From assembly GCF_019448085.1 (NCBI RefSeq), contig NZ_JAGFNZ010000002.1, positions 124,001-188,000 on the forward strand: a stretch of 64,000 nucleotides of DNA, given 5' to 3'. The number at the start of each line of letters is the position of its first letter. Position 1 is the stretch's first letter. Shown here in pieces: positions 51,044-60,529 of the stretch. The notes beneath the pieces were generated by a model. That model was not told the origin of the DNA. It saw only the letters and a list, made by a program, of their open reading frames with translations, and ran no database searches. This DNA comes from Caproiciproducens faecalis (lineage in GTDB: Bacteria; Bacillota; Clostridia; Oscillospirales; Acutalibacteraceae). Position numbers and translations under genes: made by a program.

Positions 51044-51730
51044 ATGAAGACAAAAGAAAAAAGCCTTGCGGAAAATATCGCGGACGATATCATCGCAAGG
51101 ATTACCATTGATAAAAAATATGCGGTTGGAGACAAGCTTCCCAATGAAAACGAACTTTCCGCGGATTTAAAGGTCAGCCGAACCACTTTGCGAGAAGCCA
51201 TCCGTATTCTGGTCACACACAACATTCTGGAAATCCGGCGCGGAAAGGGCACCTATGTCAAAGACAATCACGCGCTGGACGGAGGAATCGACCTGAACAC
51301 CCTTTCCGCTTTTCCAATGGACGTAAAGGACTTGTATGAAATGCGCCTGATCTTTGAACCGCAGTCCGCGTATTTTGCCGCGAAGAGAGCCACCGACAAA
51401 GAACTGGAACGCATTTTGCACTACGGCAGGTTGGAAGAAGACCTGATCCTGAAAAAGCAGGACCGCACAGAGGTAGAACAGGCCTTTCACAAATCCATTG
51501 CCAAGGCGACACACAATGAATTTATGAATCGGCTGATGCCCATCCTGTATCAGGCCATTGGAAAAGGCGTGATTTTATCCAATGCCAAAGAGGAAATTGT
51601 TCAGAACACGCTGAACGACCACCGTATGATTATGGAATTTCTTTCAAATCGGGACGCACTGGGCGCCAAAACCGCCATGGAGCTGCACATTATCCACGCC
51701 ATGCGCGGATTTGGAATTGCAGAAGAATAA
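51044..51730 (+). CDS. GntR-family (FadR subfamily) transcriptional regulator
   Basis: 228 aa. Winged helix at about 8-75 (SLAENIADDII, GDKLPNENELSADLKVSRTTLREAIRIL, RRGKGTYV) and an all-helical FCD effector domain (about 95-225) with the metal-binding pattern ELHIIH near the end. ATG 51044 has acggagg 9 nt upstream; longer in-frame codons cross the promoter. It regulates itself by the dyad in its promoter and perhaps ilvD or sugar-acid genes; no catabolic operon is adjacent. Confidence 0.93.
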   Translation: MKTKEKSLAENIADDIIARITIDKKYAVGDKLPNENELSADLKVSRTTLREAIRILVTHNILEIRRGKGTYVKDNHALDGGIDLNTLSAFPMDVKDLYEMRLIFEPQSAYFAAKRATDKELERILHYGRLEEDLILKKQDRTEVEQAFHKSIAKATHNEFMNRLMPILYQAIGKGVILSNAKEEIVQNTLNDHRMIMEFLSNRDALGAKTAMELHIIHAMRGFGIAEE

Positions 51731-51760
51731 AAGCCGCATCACTGCGGCTTTTTTATGAAA
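51726..51760 (+). terminator. Terminator after the GntR gene
   Basis: AAAAGCCGCA / TGCGGCTTTT stem around TCAC followed by TTATG; also the end of the convergent small gene. Confidence 0.88.
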
Positions 51761-51939
51761 AATCCTCGAACCCGCTCCCAAAAGGTAGGCTTGTAGATTC
51801 CTATTTCCTTGTGATAGTTCCGTACCGCTTCTTTGGCTGCCTTTTCCGCCTTTTTTTCACCGCCGGATCGGAACATTCCCGGTTCTTTCACCTGCAATTC
51901 CAGATTCAAGTTATGGTTGGTATGATCTCCGTAAAACAT
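51739..51939 (-). CDS. 66-aa basic small protein, unknown
   Basis: Begins MFYGDHTNHNLNLELQVKEPG, has a Lys/Ala-rich central helix (GGEKKAEKAAKEAVRNYHKE) and ends in FWERVRGFFIKKPQ. Strong ribosome site gggaggagg. No Cys, no full membrane helix. Its 3' end lies within the shared terminator region. I do not recognise a family; a real gene is likely from its ribosome site and amphipathic composition. Confidence 0.6.
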   Translation of the reverse strand: MFYGDHTNHNLNLELQVKEPGMFRSGGEKKAEKAAKEAVRNYHKEIGIYKPTFWERVRGFFIKKPQ

Positions 51940-52030
51940 TTAGAACCTCCTCCCATCACTTTGTTCTATATGAACATTATAATGGATATTTGAAGTTTCT
52001 TCAACCTAAAATTATAGTATGATTTGTGAA

Positions 52031-52059
52031 TTGACATAAGACATCATACAATATATAAT
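52031..52059 (+). promoter_or_regulatory. Consensus promoter of ilvD
   Basis: TTGACA, 17 bp, TATAAT, both perfect. The leader of about 70 nt is too short for a T-box and no attenuator is seen. Confidence 0.88.
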
Positions 52060-52135
52060 AAATTATACAACTACAGTAATCGGGGCCACAGGTTCCGGTT
52101 TGCTGCTGACAATAAAGAGTGAGGTGCTTGTAAAA

Positions 52136-53791
52136 ATGAACAGTGATGCAGTAACCAAAAGTATCCCGCAGCGCGCGCTGTTTCACGCGCTGGGCCTGAC
52201 CAATGAGGAATTGGAGCGCCCGATCATTGGAATCGTCAGTTCCCAGAACGAAATTGTTCCGGGGCACATGAATCTGGATAAAATTGTGGATGCCGTCAAA
52301 ATGGGCGTTTCTATGGCGGGCGGAACCCCGATCGTCTTCCCGGCCATTGCGGTTTGCGACGGAATTGCCATGGGACACCAGGGAATGAAGTATTCACTGA
52401 TTACAAGGGAGCTGATTGCCGATTCCACAGAGGCAATGGCTCTTGCCCACGCCTTTGACGCGCTGGTAATGGTGCCGAACTGTGATAAAAATGTACCGGG
52501 TTTGCTGATGGCGGCGGCCCGCCTCAACATACCCACGATCTTTGTCAGCGGCGGCCCGATGCTCGCCGGGCTGGTGGACGGACAGAAAACCAGCTTCTCC
52601 AGCGTTTCAGAAGCTTCCGGAGCGTATCGCGCCGGTAAGATTACAAAGGAAAAGCTGCTGGAATTTGAAAACAAGGTCTGCCCCACCTGCGGTTCCTGCT
52701 CCGGCATGTACACAGCAAACAGCATGAACTGTCTGACGGAAGCACTCGGAATGGGTCTGAAGGGCAACGGCACCGTTCCCGCCGTTTACTCCCAGCGCCT
52801 GCAGATTGCCAAACACGCGGGCATGCAGATCATGGAGCTGCTGAAAAAGAATATCCGCCCCAGAGACATTATGACGGAAGACGCGTTCCGGAACGCGCTC
52901 ACAGTGGACATGGCGCTGGGCTGCAGCACCAACAGCATGCTGCACCTTCCGGCTATCGCGCACGAGTGCGGAATTTCCATTGACTTGAGCATTGCCAATG
53001 AAATCAGCGACAAAACGCCGAATCTCTGCCATCTTGCGCCCGCCGGACAAACCCACATGGAGGACCTGAACATAGCGGGCGGCGTTTACGCGGTCATGAA
53101 CGAGATCAGCAAGCTGGGCCTGCTCAGAACCGACCTGATTACCTGCACGGGCAAAACCGTCGGAGAAAACATTGCCGACTGCCCGGTTCTGGACACCAGC
53201 GTAATCCGCACCGTAGAAGACCCGTACAGCAAAACCGGCGGCATCGCTGTGCTGAAGGGCAACCTGGCGCCGGACACCTGCGTGGTTAAACGCTCTGCCG
53301 TCGGGCCCGAAATGCTGAAGCACGAAGGCCCCGCCAGAGTGTTTGACTGTGAAGAGGACGCAATTGAGGCAATTACCTCCGGCAAAATTACAGCGGGCGA
53401 CGTCGTTGTCATCCGCTACGAAGGCCCCAAGGGCGGCCCGGGCATGAGAGAAATGCTGAATCCGACCTCCGCCATTATGGGAAGCGGACTGGGCGGAAGC
53501 GTTGCCTTAATTACGGACGGCCGTTTCAGCGGAGCAACCAGAGGCGCGGCAATCGGCCATGTTTCCCCGGAAGCCGCCGTGGGCGGTAATATCGCTCTGG
53601 TCGAGGAAGGCGACATCATCAAAATTGACATTATGGCCAACACCATTGATTTTGTTGTCAGCGACGAGGAACTAAACAGGCGCAGAGCAAACTGGCAGCC
53701 AAGAAAGCCACGGATTACGGGAGGATGCCTGTCCAGATACGCCGCCTTGGTGACTTCTGCCAACAGGGGTGCCGTTTTGGAACTGAAGTAA
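52136..53791 (+). CDS. ilvD: Dihydroxy-acid dehydratase
   Basis: Fe-S dehydratase of valine, isoleucine and pantothenate synthesis, 551 aa. [18 protein letters not shown] and [18 protein letters not shown] carry the cluster cysteines; [19 protein letters not shown] is the C-terminal signature. ATG 52136 with gaggtg is the start, not the TTG at 52100. It is isolated: other ilv/leu genes are not in the window. Ends in a hairpin terminator. Confidence 0.96.
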   Translation: MNSDAVTKSIPQRALFHALGLTNEELERPIIGIVSSQNEIVPGHMNLDKIVDAVKMGVSMAGGTPIVFPAIAVCDGIAMGHQGMKYSLITRELIADSTEAMALAHAFDALVMVPNCDKNVPGLLMAAARLNIPTIFVSGGPMLAGLVDGQKTSFSSVSEASGAYRAGKITKEKLLEFENKVCPTCGSCSGMYTANSMNCLTEALGMGLKGNGTVPAVYSQRLQIAKHAGMQIMELLKKNIRPRDIMTEDAFRNALTVDMALGCSTNSMLHLPAIAHECGISIDLSIANEISDKTPNLCHLAPAGQTHMEDLNIAGGVYAVMNEISKLGLLRTDLITCTGKTVGENIADCPVLDTSVIRTVEDPYSKTGGIAVLKGNLAPDTCVVKRSAVGPEMLKHEGPARVFDCEEDAIEAITSGKITAGDVVVIRYEGPKGGPGMREMLNPTSAIMGSGLGGSVALITDGRFSGATRGAAIGHVSPEAAVGGNIALVEEGDIIKIDIMANTIDFVVSDEELNRRRANWQPRKPRITGGCLSRYAALVTSANRGAVLELK

Positions 53792-53810
53792 TCGTAAAAC
53801 AAACAGAAAA

Positions 53811-53850
53811 TGGCCGTCAACAGATTTAATCCGTTGACGGCCGCTTTGTC
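53811..53850 (+). terminator. Terminator after ilvD
   Basis: GGCCGTCAAC / GTTGACGGCC stem around AGATTTAATCC, then GCTTTGTC. Moderate T run. Confidence 0.75.
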
Positions 53851-53918
53851 TTTCAGGCAGGAATCCCGCTCTACCAGAATATGCAGGCAGGAGTGCATCC
53901 GTTCCTGATTTTTTTATT

Positions 53919-54647
53919 TTAAAGAAGATCCAGTGTATTGATGTTCAGGCGGTAAGTAACGTCCTTGCGTTCCACAATCACCGTAAATTTTTCTTTCAGC
54001 TGGCTATCGTTCTGAATGTGAGAAAGCAATTCGCGCGTGGGGTTGACCGCAATGGGGTTCCCTACCAGCTGAAGCATGGAATAGTCGCCGTTGGTGTCCC
54101 CGTAGGCGTAACTTTGGGACAGGTCGATACCGTGCTTTTCCGCCATTTCCAGTACCGCTTTGCGTTTGCTTTGGGAATCCCACATTGGGATGATTTCCCC
54201 GTTATAAATCCCGTTGCTCCCCACCTGATAAACCGTTCCCCGGTAATCGTCCATCCCGTACATTCTGGAAACCTCGCTCACCAGCTCTATCGGCGAGCCG
54301 GAAATGGCAATGACGACATGTCCCTGCTTCTTATGCCACCGAATTCGTTCCCGCGAATAAGTATAAACCCGCTCGCCCTTTTGCTCAATCACCTTTTTTG
54401 CAATATAGGCAATGTGAAACGCGCTGGTGTTTTTGATTGTCTCCGTGTAAATATCCACCATTTTCTGCAGGTAAATATCGTAATCGCCCACACGCTTGTC
54501 CCATCTTGTAAAGGCGGGTTCCACCTCGTTGTACCATTTGCTGTTGTCAATCAGTTCGTATTTAATCATTTTCTTGAACATTTCGCTGATAAGACCTTCA
54601 CGGGAGATGGTACCGTCAATATCAAAAAAAGCTGCAATTCTTTTCAT
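53919..54647 (-). CDS. HAD-superfamily subfamily IB phosphatase
   Basis: 242 aa phosphoserine-phosphatase-like hydrolase. Motif I FFDIDGTISREG (nucleophile Asp), motif II IAISGSPIE, motif III Lys in the QSKRKAV region, motif IV AYGDTNGDYSML. Helical cap of type IB. Similar proteins dephosphorylate phosphoserine, lysophosphatidate or related metabolites; substrate is not deducible. aggag start. Upstream on the same strand is the DUF421 gene (69-nt gap). Confidence 0.9.
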   Translation of the reverse strand: MKRIAAFFDIDGTISREGLISEMFKKMIKYELIDNSKWYNEVEPAFTRWDKRVGDYDIYLQKMVDIYTETIKNTSAFHIAYIAKKVIEQKGERVYTYSRERIRWHKKQGHVVIAISGSPIELVSEVSRMYGMDDYRGTVYQVGSNGIYNGEIIPMWDSQSKRKAVLEMAEKHGIDLSQSYAYGDTNGDYSMLQLVGNPIAVNPTRELLSHIQNDSQLKEKFTVIVERKDVTYRLNINTLDLL

Positions 54648-54716
54648 GATGAATACTCCTGTTCTTATAAAATTTCGACCGGAAGTTTCCGGAGCTTTTT
54701 CGGCGACAGCCTTTTT

Positions 54717-55247
54717 CTATTGCTGATTCTGGTTTTTCGCCGTATTTTTCCCCTGTTTTGCTTTTTTAACCGACATATTGCTGAATTCTCCCGAAAGAAC
54801 ACTGATGTTACCATCCACCTCAAGAACGGCCAGATCCACTTCCTCAATTTTTGAAACACCGTGCTCACGGATTGCTTCCATAATTTCATTATTGGTCAGT
54901 TTAGCCTTAACCACATTTTTCCGTATCAGCTTTCCCCTATAAATCAGCATCAGCGTCTCTCCCTGAATCAGCCGGCCGAACCGGGGAAAATGATACAGAA
55001 ACAATTTAAAAACATAATTTGTGATAAACAGGGAAGCAGCGGCAATCAGTCCGCCGACAAGGGAGGAATCGGTTCCCACCATTGCGTTTTGAACGGAGTT
55101 GCTGATTAGCAAAATGAAAACAAGATCCACAACCGAAAGCTGGGAAAGCTCTTTTTTCCCGAACAGCCGGATGCAGATGACGATAAACAGATAAACCGCG
55201 ACGGTACTGATAATAATCTGAACAGTTCCATTTTGAAAAAATTTCAT
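54717..55247 (-). CDS. DUF421 (YetF/YcaP-like) membrane protein
   Basis: 176 aa. Three N-terminal membrane segments (within residues 8-90), followed by a cytoplasmic DUF421 domain (GETLMLIYRGKLIRKNV, ISVLSGEF) and a Lys/Gln-rich tail. In Bacillus, YetF-type proteins are spore or envelope proteins of unclear role. aaggag start. Part of a minus-strand run with the HAD phosphatase downstream. Confidence 0.92.
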   Translation of the reverse strand: MKFFQNGTVQIIISTVAVYLFIVICIRLFGKKELSQLSVVDLVFILLISNSVQNAMVGTDSSLVGGLIAAASLFITNYVFKLFLYHFPRFGRLIQGETLMLIYRGKLIRKNVVKAKLTNNEIMEAIREHGVSKIEEVDLAVLEVDGNISVLSGEFSNMSVKKAKQGKNTAKNQNQQ

Positions 55248-55298
55248 ATGACAGCTCCTTATCCCGGAAGGAACAGAATTCTTTCCGTCACGGTTCAG

Positions 55299-55868
55299 TC
55301 AGTTGCTTTGGTCTTTAGCTAGGGAACGGAGGGAGGAAAAATCCACATGGCAGTAGCCGCCCGGATTCTTTTCCAGATAATCCTGATGATACTCTTCCGC
55401 CGAATAATAGTTTTGCAGGCGGCTGATTTCGGTTGCAATGGGCAGTTCGTACTTTTTCTGTTCCTGCGCGACATAGTCCCGGATGACCGGAAGATCCGCC
55501 TCATCCTGATAATAGATTCCCGTTCGGTACTGAGTGCCGATATCGTTTGCCTGACGATTGACACTCACAGGGTCTATGATTTTAAAATAGGCATCCAGCA
55601 GTGTGGAAAGGCCGACTTTTTCCGGATCATACAGAATACGAACCGTTTCCGCGTGACCCGTCTCCTTCAGATCATGGTAGGAGGGATTGGCTGTCCTGCC
55701 GTTTGCGTAGCCTACGTCGGTTTGCGCTACTCCGTAGATACGGGCAAAATAAGCCTGTACCCCCCAGAAGCATCCGCCCGCAAGCCAGATTTCTTTTAAA
55801 TTGCTATGACTGTAATCCGTTCCGACATTTGGGTTTTCCGGCAGAGCGGATTTATTTTCATGTTCCAT
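55299..55868 (-). CDS. msrA: Peptide methionine-S-sulfoxide reductase
   Basis: 189 aa. Repairs methionine sulfoxide. Active-site loop AGGCFWGVQAYF with the nucleophilic Cys, plus VGYANGRTANPSYHDL and GTQYRTGIYY; ends in an HVDF-type tail but lacks an MsrB domain and has no obvious recycling Cys near the C-terminus. ATG 55868 is chosen (ggaaagg with a 9-nt spacer) over ATG 55877, which abuts the ribosome site. Fits the oxidative-defence theme. Confidence 0.94.
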   Translation of the reverse strand: MEHENKSALPENPNVGTDYSHSNLKEIWLAGGCFWGVQAYFARIYGVAQTDVGYANGRTANPSYHDLKETGHAETVRILYDPEKVGLSTLLDAYFKIIDPVSVNRQANDIGTQYRTGIYYQDEADLPVIRDYVAQEQKKYELPIATEISRLQNYYSAEEYHQDYLEKNPGGYCHVDFSSLRSLAKDQSN

Positions 55869-56021
55869 ATGACCCATCCTTTCCTGTTAGGAATAAATTT
55901 CTTCTATTATAGTTAGTATAAACCGTTTTGGCAAGAATTTCATCTTCTAAGCAAAAATTTGCCCTGTTTCCGTCCGGGCAGAAATAGAGCGGACGCCTTG
56001 TGAAAGCGCCCGCCCAACGGT

Positions 56022-57284
56022 TTACCCAACAACCGGAAGATTCCCGGCGCGTCGGGCGATTTCCAGAAAACGTTCCTCTGCATCACCGTATCTTCCGATG
56101 ATATCTTCGTGATCCATGTCCTGCAGGGTACCGATAAAATTCCATTTTCCTATCTGCGCGGTTCCGTTGTAATTCACGATTTCGTCGGTGGAATTCAGTT
56201 TTGGGCCATCCTCTGAAATAGTGTTGACCCAGCCGTCGTTCGGCCACCAGCTGCTGTCGATCACGGCACGCCCCGGTTCATTGCGCTGAAATCTGCCCAG
56301 CACCAGAGAATTCGCGCTGAAGAGCGTGTTCATCGTAAGCGGATTGGGAACCTGATGCCCCGTGATCGGGTCTTCAATACTGGCACAGGCCGCGTAAGAG
56401 AAATAATAGACATCCGGAGCGGCTTTTACCCAGCCGTTTTCTACAGCGGCACCATCCGTACTGAGATCATAAAAGCTGAAATCCTGATTGCTTCTGTTCC
56501 AGACAGAGCTGTTCCAAACCCGGTCGGCGTAATCGAGGTAGCACTCTCCGCTGCCGCGTTTCAAGCCCCACTGGTCAAGCTTGAAGTCAAAGATCAGGTT
56601 GTCGCCCAGTCCCGCCGCGGCACCCACCGAAGCAATGGCGTGTTTGGCGTACTGTTTCAGCTCATCCGTGTTAAAATCGGAAACGGTTGTGCCGTCGTGT
56701 GGGGCTGTCAAGGTTGTCAGGCTGGCAACCCACGATTTTCCGCCCAGAAAGAGCGGGCTGATGTCGGCAGTGGATACAGAGCGTTCCTCGCTGCTCCCCT
56801 GTTCGAGCAGCTGAATCAGCACGCGGGTCGTCTGCCCGCCCTGACTGTGGCCGATGAGATGAATTTTATTAATTCTTCCGCTGACGACATTGCCCCAATT
56901 GGTATAAATTCCCGGATAGCTCTTTCCGTACCGGGCGTGGCCGTACTCCTGCGAATGTGCTTTTCCGTAATCGACAGTTCCGCCTTTTATGTACGCGTAA
57001 AGTTCACACGCCCGGTCCCAGTTGCTGGAGTAAGGGCCAACCGCCGCCGTGTAAGCCGTATAGCCGGAGTTCGTCATGATTTGCTGAAGGTCGTCCGTTC
57101 CTCCCCAGTATTTGTAGCCGAGCATTTCATCCCGGCCCCAGCCGCCGTTGCCGTGACAAAGAACAATCGGGTAAGTATTCTGTCTGGACAAAACGGACGC
57201 GGACGCCGCCGGGCAAACCGACAGCACAAAGAGACACGCTAAGAGCAGCGCCCCCCATTTTCTGATTTTCAGTTTCTTTTTCAT
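56022..57284 (-). CDS. Secreted family I.5-type lipase (Geobacillus L1-like)
   Basis: 420 aa. Signal peptide 1-30 ending CPAASA. Alpha/beta hydrolase closely following thermoalkaliphilic Bacillus/Geobacillus lipases: oxyanion region PIVLCHGNGGWGRDEM, nucleophile GHSQGGQT, zinc-site segment SNWDRACE...DYGKAHSQEYGHARYG, TAPHDGTT, FKLDQWGL, and catalytic His in DMDHEDIIG. Unusual for its GHSQGG in place of AHSQGG. Secreted triacylglycerol hydrolase. ATG 57284 follows gaaggggg; ATG 57329 is upstream of it. Confidence 0.92.
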   Translation of the reverse strand: MKKKLKIRKWGALLLACLFVLSVCPAASASVLSRQNTYPIVLCHGNGGWGRDEMLGYKYWGGTDDLQQIMTNSGYTAYTAAVGPYSSNWDRACELYAYIKGGTVDYGKAHSQEYGHARYGKSYPGIYTNWGNVVSGRINKIHLIGHSQGGQTTRVLIQLLEQGSSEERSVSTADISPLFLGGKSWVASLTTLTAPHDGTTVSDFNTDELKQYAKHAIASVGAAAGLGDNLIFDFKLDQWGLKRGSGECYLDYADRVWNSSVWNRSNQDFSFYDLSTDGAAVENGWVKAAPDVYYFSYAACASIEDPITGHQVPNPLTMNTLFSANSLVLGRFQRNEPGRAVIDSSWWPNDGWVNTISEDGPKLNSTDEIVNYNGTAQIGKWNFIGTLQDMDHEDIIGRYGDAEERFLEIARRAGNLPVVG

Positions 57285-57426
57285 TGCAAAATCCCCCTTC
57301 CAAACATACCGGTCCGGCGGCACTGCCAACAGCTTGCTATAAGAGAATTATAAAAGCCGCCGGATAAAATTCCGAGGGCATTTTGTCAGTTTTTTAAGTG
57401 GAGTTTAAGATTCCGCGCAAGAGAGG

Positions 57427-57475
57427 CAAAAAAAGAGAAACCCATCGGGCCGGCGGCCCGATGGGTTCTCTGAAT
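57427..57475 (-). terminator. Terminator of the ParA-ComFB-DagK-PAP2 operon
   Basis: Minus-strand perfect long stem AGAGAACCCATCGGGCC / GGCCCGATGGGTTTCTCT around GCC, then TTTTTTTG. It is 17 nt after the PAP2 stop. Confidence 0.92.
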
Positions 57476-57491
57476 ATGATGATAAAAACAA

Positions 57492-58268
57492 TCAGGTGAT
57501 AAACCGAAAGATAACCGCGTTAATCAGCACGCCGATGAATCCCCAGAAGGTGCCCAGAATTGCGCCCGCGAGCACATCGCGCGGGTAGTGCATGCCCATA
57601 TACATGCGCGTGGTTCCGACCAGAGCGGCAAGCACATACAAAATAACGGCGGCAGCAAAGTTGGCTTGAAAATACTGCAGAAGCAGGGTGGCCATGTAAA
57701 ACGCCTGGCTGGTATGCCCGCTGGGGAAGGATTTTCCCCTTGCGCGGATACCGACCACACGGACGTCTTCCAGGTAAACAAACGGTCTGGGCCGCCTGAT
57801 AATGGCCTTCATCAGTTCCACGGTCAGCCACAAAGTCAGTGTTCCTAAAACAAACTCATACGCCAGATGTTCATTGACCGCAAAGTAGAGGATCAGGGCA
57901 ATCGCCAAGGTCACAATCCCGTTTCCAAGCTCGGTCAGAAGAAGCATCGTGCGGTCCAGCCAGCGCGGACGATGCCCGTGCCGGTTGAAAAAAGAGAGCA
58001 CATAAGCATCGATGCTCTGCCCCGTTGACCAAACCAAAGAGAGCAGCAAAAGGCAAAACACAAACAGCATGCAGATCAGGGCTGTGTTTCCGCGGATGGT
58101 GATCCACACATGTCTCCAAAAAGTATGGGGTACAAAAATAACGTAGAGAGACAGCGCGACGACAAGGACGGGCACCCAAAAAACAGGCCGGAGATGACGG
58201 ATCCTGCCAATTTCCTGTTCACACCGCTTTACCGCTTTGTTATTTCTTAAATTGTCAATGCACTTCAT
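57492..58268 (-). CDS. PAP2-family membrane phosphatase
   Basis: 258 aa with six predicted membrane segments. Phosphatase motifs KAIIRRPRP (C1), KSFPSGHTSQAF (C2, His), and GMHYPRDVLAGAILG (C3, His). Dephosphorylates lipids such as phosphatidate or undecaprenyl pyrophosphate. Its ATG overlaps the stop of the lipid kinase by 4 nt, so kinase and phosphatase are translationally coupled and may form a lipid phosphorylation/dephosphorylation cycle. Last gene of a four-gene operon. Confidence 0.93.
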   Translation of the reverse strand: MKCIDNLRNNKAVKRCEQEIGRIRHLRPVFWVPVLVVALSLYVIFVPHTFWRHVWITIRGNTALICMLFVFCLLLLSLVWSTGQSIDAYVLSFFNRHGHRPRWLDRTMLLLTELGNGIVTLAIALILYFAVNEHLAYEFVLGTLTLWLTVELMKAIIRRPRPFVYLEDVRVVGIRARGKSFPSGHTSQAFYMATLLLQYFQANFAAAVILYVLAALVGTTRMYMGMHYPRDVLAGAILGTFWGFIGVLINAVIFRFIT

Positions 58269-59227
58269 TTTTCACCAGCAGCCGCCCTTTTTAATCTTTT
58301 CAGCTCCGGCGCTTTCGTCATCACCGCCAGAGCCCGGCGCTGCAGCTCAATGTGAATCGGCCCTTCGCCCAGCGCAACGCCGTCCGCCATCAGCTGCATG
58401 GGGGGAGTGGTTTCAATGTCCACCGTATGGGCATGAAAATGTTCAATGCCGGAATCTTCGAGCTCGCTCATATTCTTCCCCTTGAACGCGCGGCCCAGCA
58501 AATTCAGTTTGGATAAATTTGAAAATACCAGAACGTCAAGCAGTCCATCGCGAAAAGCCGCCGTTCCCCCCACCTGATAATTCCGCCCGACATACGGCAT
58601 ATTGGTAACCAGCACCAGATGTCCCATTCTGACAATTTCACGTTTTCCGTCCAGCGTCAGCTTGATTTTTGAAGGATTCAGCGCGACAAGGGTGGACAAA
58701 AAATCGCCGACGCGTTCCAAATGACCGTGCTGAATATCATCTCCGGCCGAAAAGAGAGACGACATCAGACCAACGGAACAGATTTCCAAAAAAGTGGAGT
58801 GTCCCCGTTCGCAGTCAATCAGACCTGTGTCTATCTTGACCCGCTCCCCTGTACGAAACAGAGCGATGGCGGACGGAATGTCACGCGGAATGTTCAGGCT
58901 GAGCGCGATGTTGTTCTGTGTTCCCGTCGGGATAATGCCCAACGTGGCGGGCAGGCCGCGCATCGCCTTTGCCACGGCGGATACGGTACCGTCGCCGCCG
59001 CAGACAATAAACAGGTTGATTCCCTGAGCCATGGTGTCCTGCACCACCTGCGCAAAATTACTGTCAGGTTCCGTCAAATATACCTCCGGCAGATACTTCC
59101 ACTGCTGCAGCATGCTGATGATGTCCAGGAGCTGTACCGATGAAGCGTTTGAAGAGCCGGAAGCCGGGTTAAAGACAAGCTTGACGCGGCGGCGCCGCTT
59201 GTCCGTAAGATACGTTTGCTTTTCCAT
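58265..59227 (-). CDS. Diacylglycerol kinase-family lipid kinase (YegS/DgkB-like)
   Basis: 320 aa soluble lipid kinase. VKLVFNPASGSS (start of the ATP-binding fold), IVCGGDGTVSAVAKAM (catalytic GGDGT), GIIPTGTQNNIALSL, and a C-terminal beta-sandwich. Likely phosphorylates diacylglycerol or a related lipid at the membrane. 29 nt after comFB and overlapping the PAP2 gene by 4 nt; see the operon finding. Confidence 0.93.
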   Translation of the reverse strand: MEKQTYLTDKRRRRVKLVFNPASGSSNASSVQLLDIISMLQQWKYLPEVYLTEPDSNFAQVVQDTMAQGINLFIVCGGDGTVSAVAKAMRGLPATLGIIPTGTQNNIALSLNIPRDIPSAIALFRTGERVKIDTGLIDCERGHSTFLEICSVGLMSSLFSAGDDIQHGHLERVGDFLSTLVALNPSKIKLTLDGKREIVRMGHLVLVTNMPYVGRNYQVGGTAAFRDGLLDVLVFSNLSKLNLLGRAFKGKNMSELEDSGIEHFHAHTVDIETTPPMQLMADGVALGEGPIHIELQRRALAVMTKAPELKRLKRAAAGEK

Positions 59228-59256
59228 TTTGACCCCGCAAAATCCTTTCTTTCCCT

Positions 59257-59724
59257 TTAGTGTCTGGGGTGAGCGCGAACCGCCAGAATCGCCTGAATAA
59301 CTGCCGTGACCACCTGTGCGTTGGTCTGGGGGTCAACATCCGGCGTAAGCTGACCATCCTGCAAAACCATGTATTTCGGAGGAAGCTTGTTCAGCGCCAT
59401 AGCGACAATGTCCTTTTTACACCGGTCACATTTGCAGCACTGAAAGCGGGCAAGCGCTGATTCCAGTTTTTCAAGGACGACATTTTCCATGGTATTGACA
59501 AGGATGGTCGGCTGGGTGTCCATAAACGCGACGCCCACCTCCCGGCGAATGATGGTTTTATGCTGATTCAGCGGTTCCTCCATCGTTTCCCGCGCGTTCT
59601 GCTCATCATCCAGCGCATAGGAATGAGCCTCCGCACTCTGGGCTGTTTTGGCTGTTCTGGATCCGGAGGGCATCAGCATTTTATACATCAGGTCTTTATC
59701 AATATCCTTCTTTGTCTTTGCCAT
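59257..59724 (-). CDS. ComFB-family (late competence development) protein
   Basis: 155 aa. Polar N-terminal extension (1-75), then a ComFB domain (75-150): LVNTMENVVLEKLESAL, a cysteine cluster CCKCDRCKKDIVAMALN, and LPPKYMV. ComFB-type proteins of other bacteria are reported receptors for cyclic dinucleotides. ATG 59724 gives a 10-nt spacer to aggagg; ATG 59730 overlaps the parA stop (TAATG) and is an alternative. Coupled with parA upstream, lipid kinase downstream. Confidence 0.88.
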   Translation of the reverse strand: MAKTKKDIDKDLMYKMLMPSGSRTAKTAQSAEAHSYALDDEQNARETMEEPLNQHKTIIRREVGVAFMDTQPTILVNTMENVVLEKLESALARFQCCKCDRCKKDIVAMALNKLPPKYMVLQDGQLTPDVDPQTNAQVVTAVIQAILAVRAHPRH

Positions 59725-59729
59725 CAGCA

Positions 59730-60491
59730 TTATGCCTCCTTTTTCAACAGCTCATCCGTAAATTGCAGGTAATCTTTTGCAATATTGTTTTTCGGCGAAT
59801 AGTCCAGAATATTCTGCTGAATGGACTGTGCCTCGCTGATTACAACACTGCTGCGTATGTAAGAATCGAAAAGCGGAATATTCAGGTCCTGCGCAATCAG
59901 TTCCGCGGTTCCGCGGATTTCCCTGCTCAGCAGGGTTCTGGGGTTAAATTTGGTCAAAAGGATTCCGGAAATGGTCAGGGACGGATTACAGTATTTTTTA
60001 ACGCGCTCAACGGCTTCATACAGCTTGGCGATTCCCTGTAAGGAAAAAATATCCGAAAGCATGGGAACCACAATCGTGTCCGAAGCGGTAAAGGCGTTGA
60101 TGGTCAGGATGCCCAGTGCGGGGGGCGTGTCCAGAAGAATATAATCGTAAAAGCCGAGGATCGGTTTCAGTGCCTCTTTCAGCAAAAATTCGCGCCCGGT
60201 ATTGGTAAATTCCAGTTCGATCCCGCTCAGGAGGATGCTGGAAATGATAATATCGGCTGTGTCCGATTTCTGAATGGCAAACTGCGTTTTTACGTCGCCT
60301 TTCAGGACATCGTAAATCGTCGCGCAGGTTTCGGTTTCAGCGCCGACGCTGAAGCCAAGGTTTCCCTGCGGATCCAGATCAATCATCAGAACACGAAAAC
60401 CCTTTTTCTTTAATCCCGCCGCCAGACTGCAAACAGTAGTCGTCTTGCCGACCCCGCCCTTCTGATTGGAAATTGAAATAATCTTGCTCAT
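59730..60491 (-). CDS. Orphan ParA/Soj-family ATPase
   Basis: 253 aa deviant Walker ATPase: KGGVGKTTTVCSLAAGL (deviant Walker A with signature Lys), DLDPQGNLGFS (Walker A' ), LLDTPPALGILTINA (Walker B). Positions proteins or DNA on nucleoid or membrane by dimer cycling. No parB gene and no obvious parS cluster is next to it; the partner gene is comFB. ATG 60491 with aagggg 8 nt upstream. First gene of the operon, under a TTGTAA-N17-TATAAT promoter. Confidence 0.93.
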   Translation of the reverse strand: MSKIISISNQKGGVGKTTTVCSLAAGLKKKGFRVLMIDLDPQGNLGFSVGAETETCATIYDVLKGDVKTQFAIQKSDTADIIISSILLSGIELEFTNTGREFLLKEALKPILGFYDYILLDTPPALGILTINAFTASDTIVVPMLSDIFSLQGIAKLYEAVERVKKYCNPSLTISGILLTKFNPRTLLSREIRGTAELIAQDLNIPLFDSYIRSSVVISEAQSIQQNILDYSPKNNIAKDYLQFTDELLKKEA

Positions 60492-60529
60492 TTTCATGTC
60501 CCCTTCGTATGAATGTCTGCAATGAAACA

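Noticed and set aside
52000-52135. T-box or leucine attenuator before ilvD
   Set aside because: The leader after the consensus promoter is about 70 nt and has neither T-box sequence nor leader peptide rich in branched-chain codons.
59730-60491. Chromosome-partition locus (parAB with origin)
   Set aside because: No parB, no parS-like palindromes, and no dnaA, gidA or jag/yidC neighbours.
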